In this document: one piece after another, positions 63,280-64,000 of the stretch
Numbering within the stretch: the first letter of the stretch is position 1
How the letters are laid out: each line of letters starts with the position of its first letter
Assembly: GCF_004382795.1 (NCBI RefSeq)
Contig: NZ_SMSG01000010.1
Location: 1-64,000, forward strand
Length of the DNA: 64,000 nucleotides
Direction of reading: 5' to 3'
DNA from: Cumulibacter soli
GTDB lineage: Bacteria > Actinomycetota > Actinomycetes > Mycobacteriales > Antricoccaceae
Made by a program: the position numbers and the translations under genes
Notes under the pieces: model-generated
What the model was told of the DNA's origin: nothing
The model's database searches: none
Seen by the model: only the letters and a program-made list of their open reading frames with translations

Positions 63280-64000
63280 TCACAGGTCCCGGAAGCCAGC
63301 CGTCGGCAAGTGGAACTTAGCGACCAGCTTGTCGGCGAAGCCGCCCACGTTCAGGCGCGCGACGCGGATTGGGGCGGCGCCTTGCCGGACGATGACGCTG
63401 TGTCCCGCCGATACCGCCAGCAGTCGCCTACCGTCGGCCGCGAGCACGGCGCTGGGTCCTCGTGTTGACAGGTCCATCCGCACCACCGAACGCGGCGACA
63501 CCACCAGCGGGCGTGCGAACAGCGCGTGTGCGGCGTTCGGTACGACGAGCATCGCCTCGACGTCTGGCCACATCAGCGGACCGCCGGCGCTGAACGCGTA
63601 CGCGGTGCTCCCGGTCGGGGTCGAGCACAGCACGCCGTCGCAGCCGAAGCTGGTCAATGGGTGGTCATCGACGCGGATGTCGACCTCCAGGATGCGCTCC
63701 CGATGGGTGCGTTCCAGCGACGCCTCGTTCAGTGCCCAGGTGTGCTGGACGTTGGTCTCATCGTCGGGATCGATCACGTCGACATCGAGCGTCATTCGCT
63801 CCTGCACGGTGTAGTCGCGATCCAAGAGACGGCCGAGCACCTCATGCAGCATGTCCGGCTCGGTCTCGGCGAGGAAGCCGACGTGACCGAGGTTGACACC
63901 CATCATCGGCGACCCGTAGGGGCGGGCGTATTCAGCCGCTCGCAGGAACGTGCCGTCGCCGCCGAGCACCATCACCAGTTCGGGTGCCCGCTGCTGCGTC
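63280..64000 (-). CDS. nadK: NAD kinase (5' end outside the window)
   Basis: The last 240 codons of NAD kinase, which makes [22 protein letters not shown] holds the GGDGT phosphate-binding motif; [19 protein letters not shown] and [23 protein letters not shown] are the other family motifs. The frame is open to the right edge of the window, so roughly 50-80 N-terminal residues are missing. Confidence 0.95.
   Translation of the reverse strand, partial: TQQRAPELVMVLGGDGTFLRAAEYARPYGSPMMGVNLGHVGFLAETEPDMLHEVLGRLLDRDYTVQERMTLDVDVIDPDDETNVQHTWALNEASLERTHRERILEVDIRVDDHPLTSFGCDGVLCSTPTGSTAYAFSAGGPLMWPDVEAMLVVPNAAHALFARPLVVSPRSVVRMDLSTRGPSAVLAADGRRLLAVSAGHSVIVRQGAAPIRVARLNVGGFADKLVAKFHLPTAGFRDL

Overview
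The window is high-GC DNA from an actinomycete. The right half keeps a gene order known from mycobacteria and other Actinomycetota: nadK, recN, steA, mctB, a MraY/WecA-like gene, murJ, a glycosyltransferase, pyrG, NUDIX, ald, xerD, parA, scpA, scpB, rluB, aroH-type chorismate mutase, cmk, der. Mycothiol-type arsenate reductases, an LpqH-like lipoprotein and many leaderless or GTG starts fit the same phylum. The genus cannot be fixed from the sequence.

Left part (1-32.5 kb) is accessory. At 0.5-7.3 kb lies an arsenic island: arsR, acr3, a three-domain arsC fusion and a second arsC on the + strand; arsO, an MFS carrier and a cutinase-like esterase on the - strand; and a second arsR on the + strand. 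Both arsR promoter regions carry the same operator layout (ATTMGA, six bases, TCKAAT). At 7.2-12.4 kb a tightly coupled three-gene operon on the - strand encodes a TPR-CHAT protease and two unrecognised proteins; this is the best candidate for an undescribed system. An LpqH-like lipoprotein and several housekeeping-type singletons follow (methyltransferase, flavin-barrel protein, phosphatase, hydrolase, DUF1330, Gfo/Idh/MocA, membrane proteins).

From 20.4 to 22.6 kb there are broken genes (an AraC fragment, a phage-type cytosine methylase tail, a truncated AraC gene), which marks a recombination zone. At 22.6-27.9 kb a + strand block holds a small HTH gene under paired GGTCAA-N6-TTGACC sites, a MoxR ATPase, a DUF2201/VWA protein, an unusual protein made of about fourteen 14-residue repeats, and a DrrAB-like ABC exporter. 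At 28.0-32.5 kb a remnant integrative element sits against the 3' end of tRNA-Pro(GGG): a cut AraC gene, 11-bp arm-type repeats at both ends, a Ski2-like helicase with a small coupled partner, and an N-terminally truncated tyrosine integrase.

Right part (32.6-64 kb) is mostly core chromosome. It starts with an orphan solute-binding lipoprotein and metabolic genes (amidohydrolase, stand-alone LigD-type polymerase domain, enoyl-CoA hydratase with divergent TetR gene, MDR oxidoreductase, LLM flavin oxidoreductase). From 40 kb to the end nearly all genes read leftward with stop/start overlaps: chromosome segregation (parA-scpA-scpB, xerD), RNA modification and GTPase genes, CTP synthesis, cell-envelope export (murJ and neighbours), copper and division proteins, DNA repair (recN), and a partial nadK cut by the right edge.
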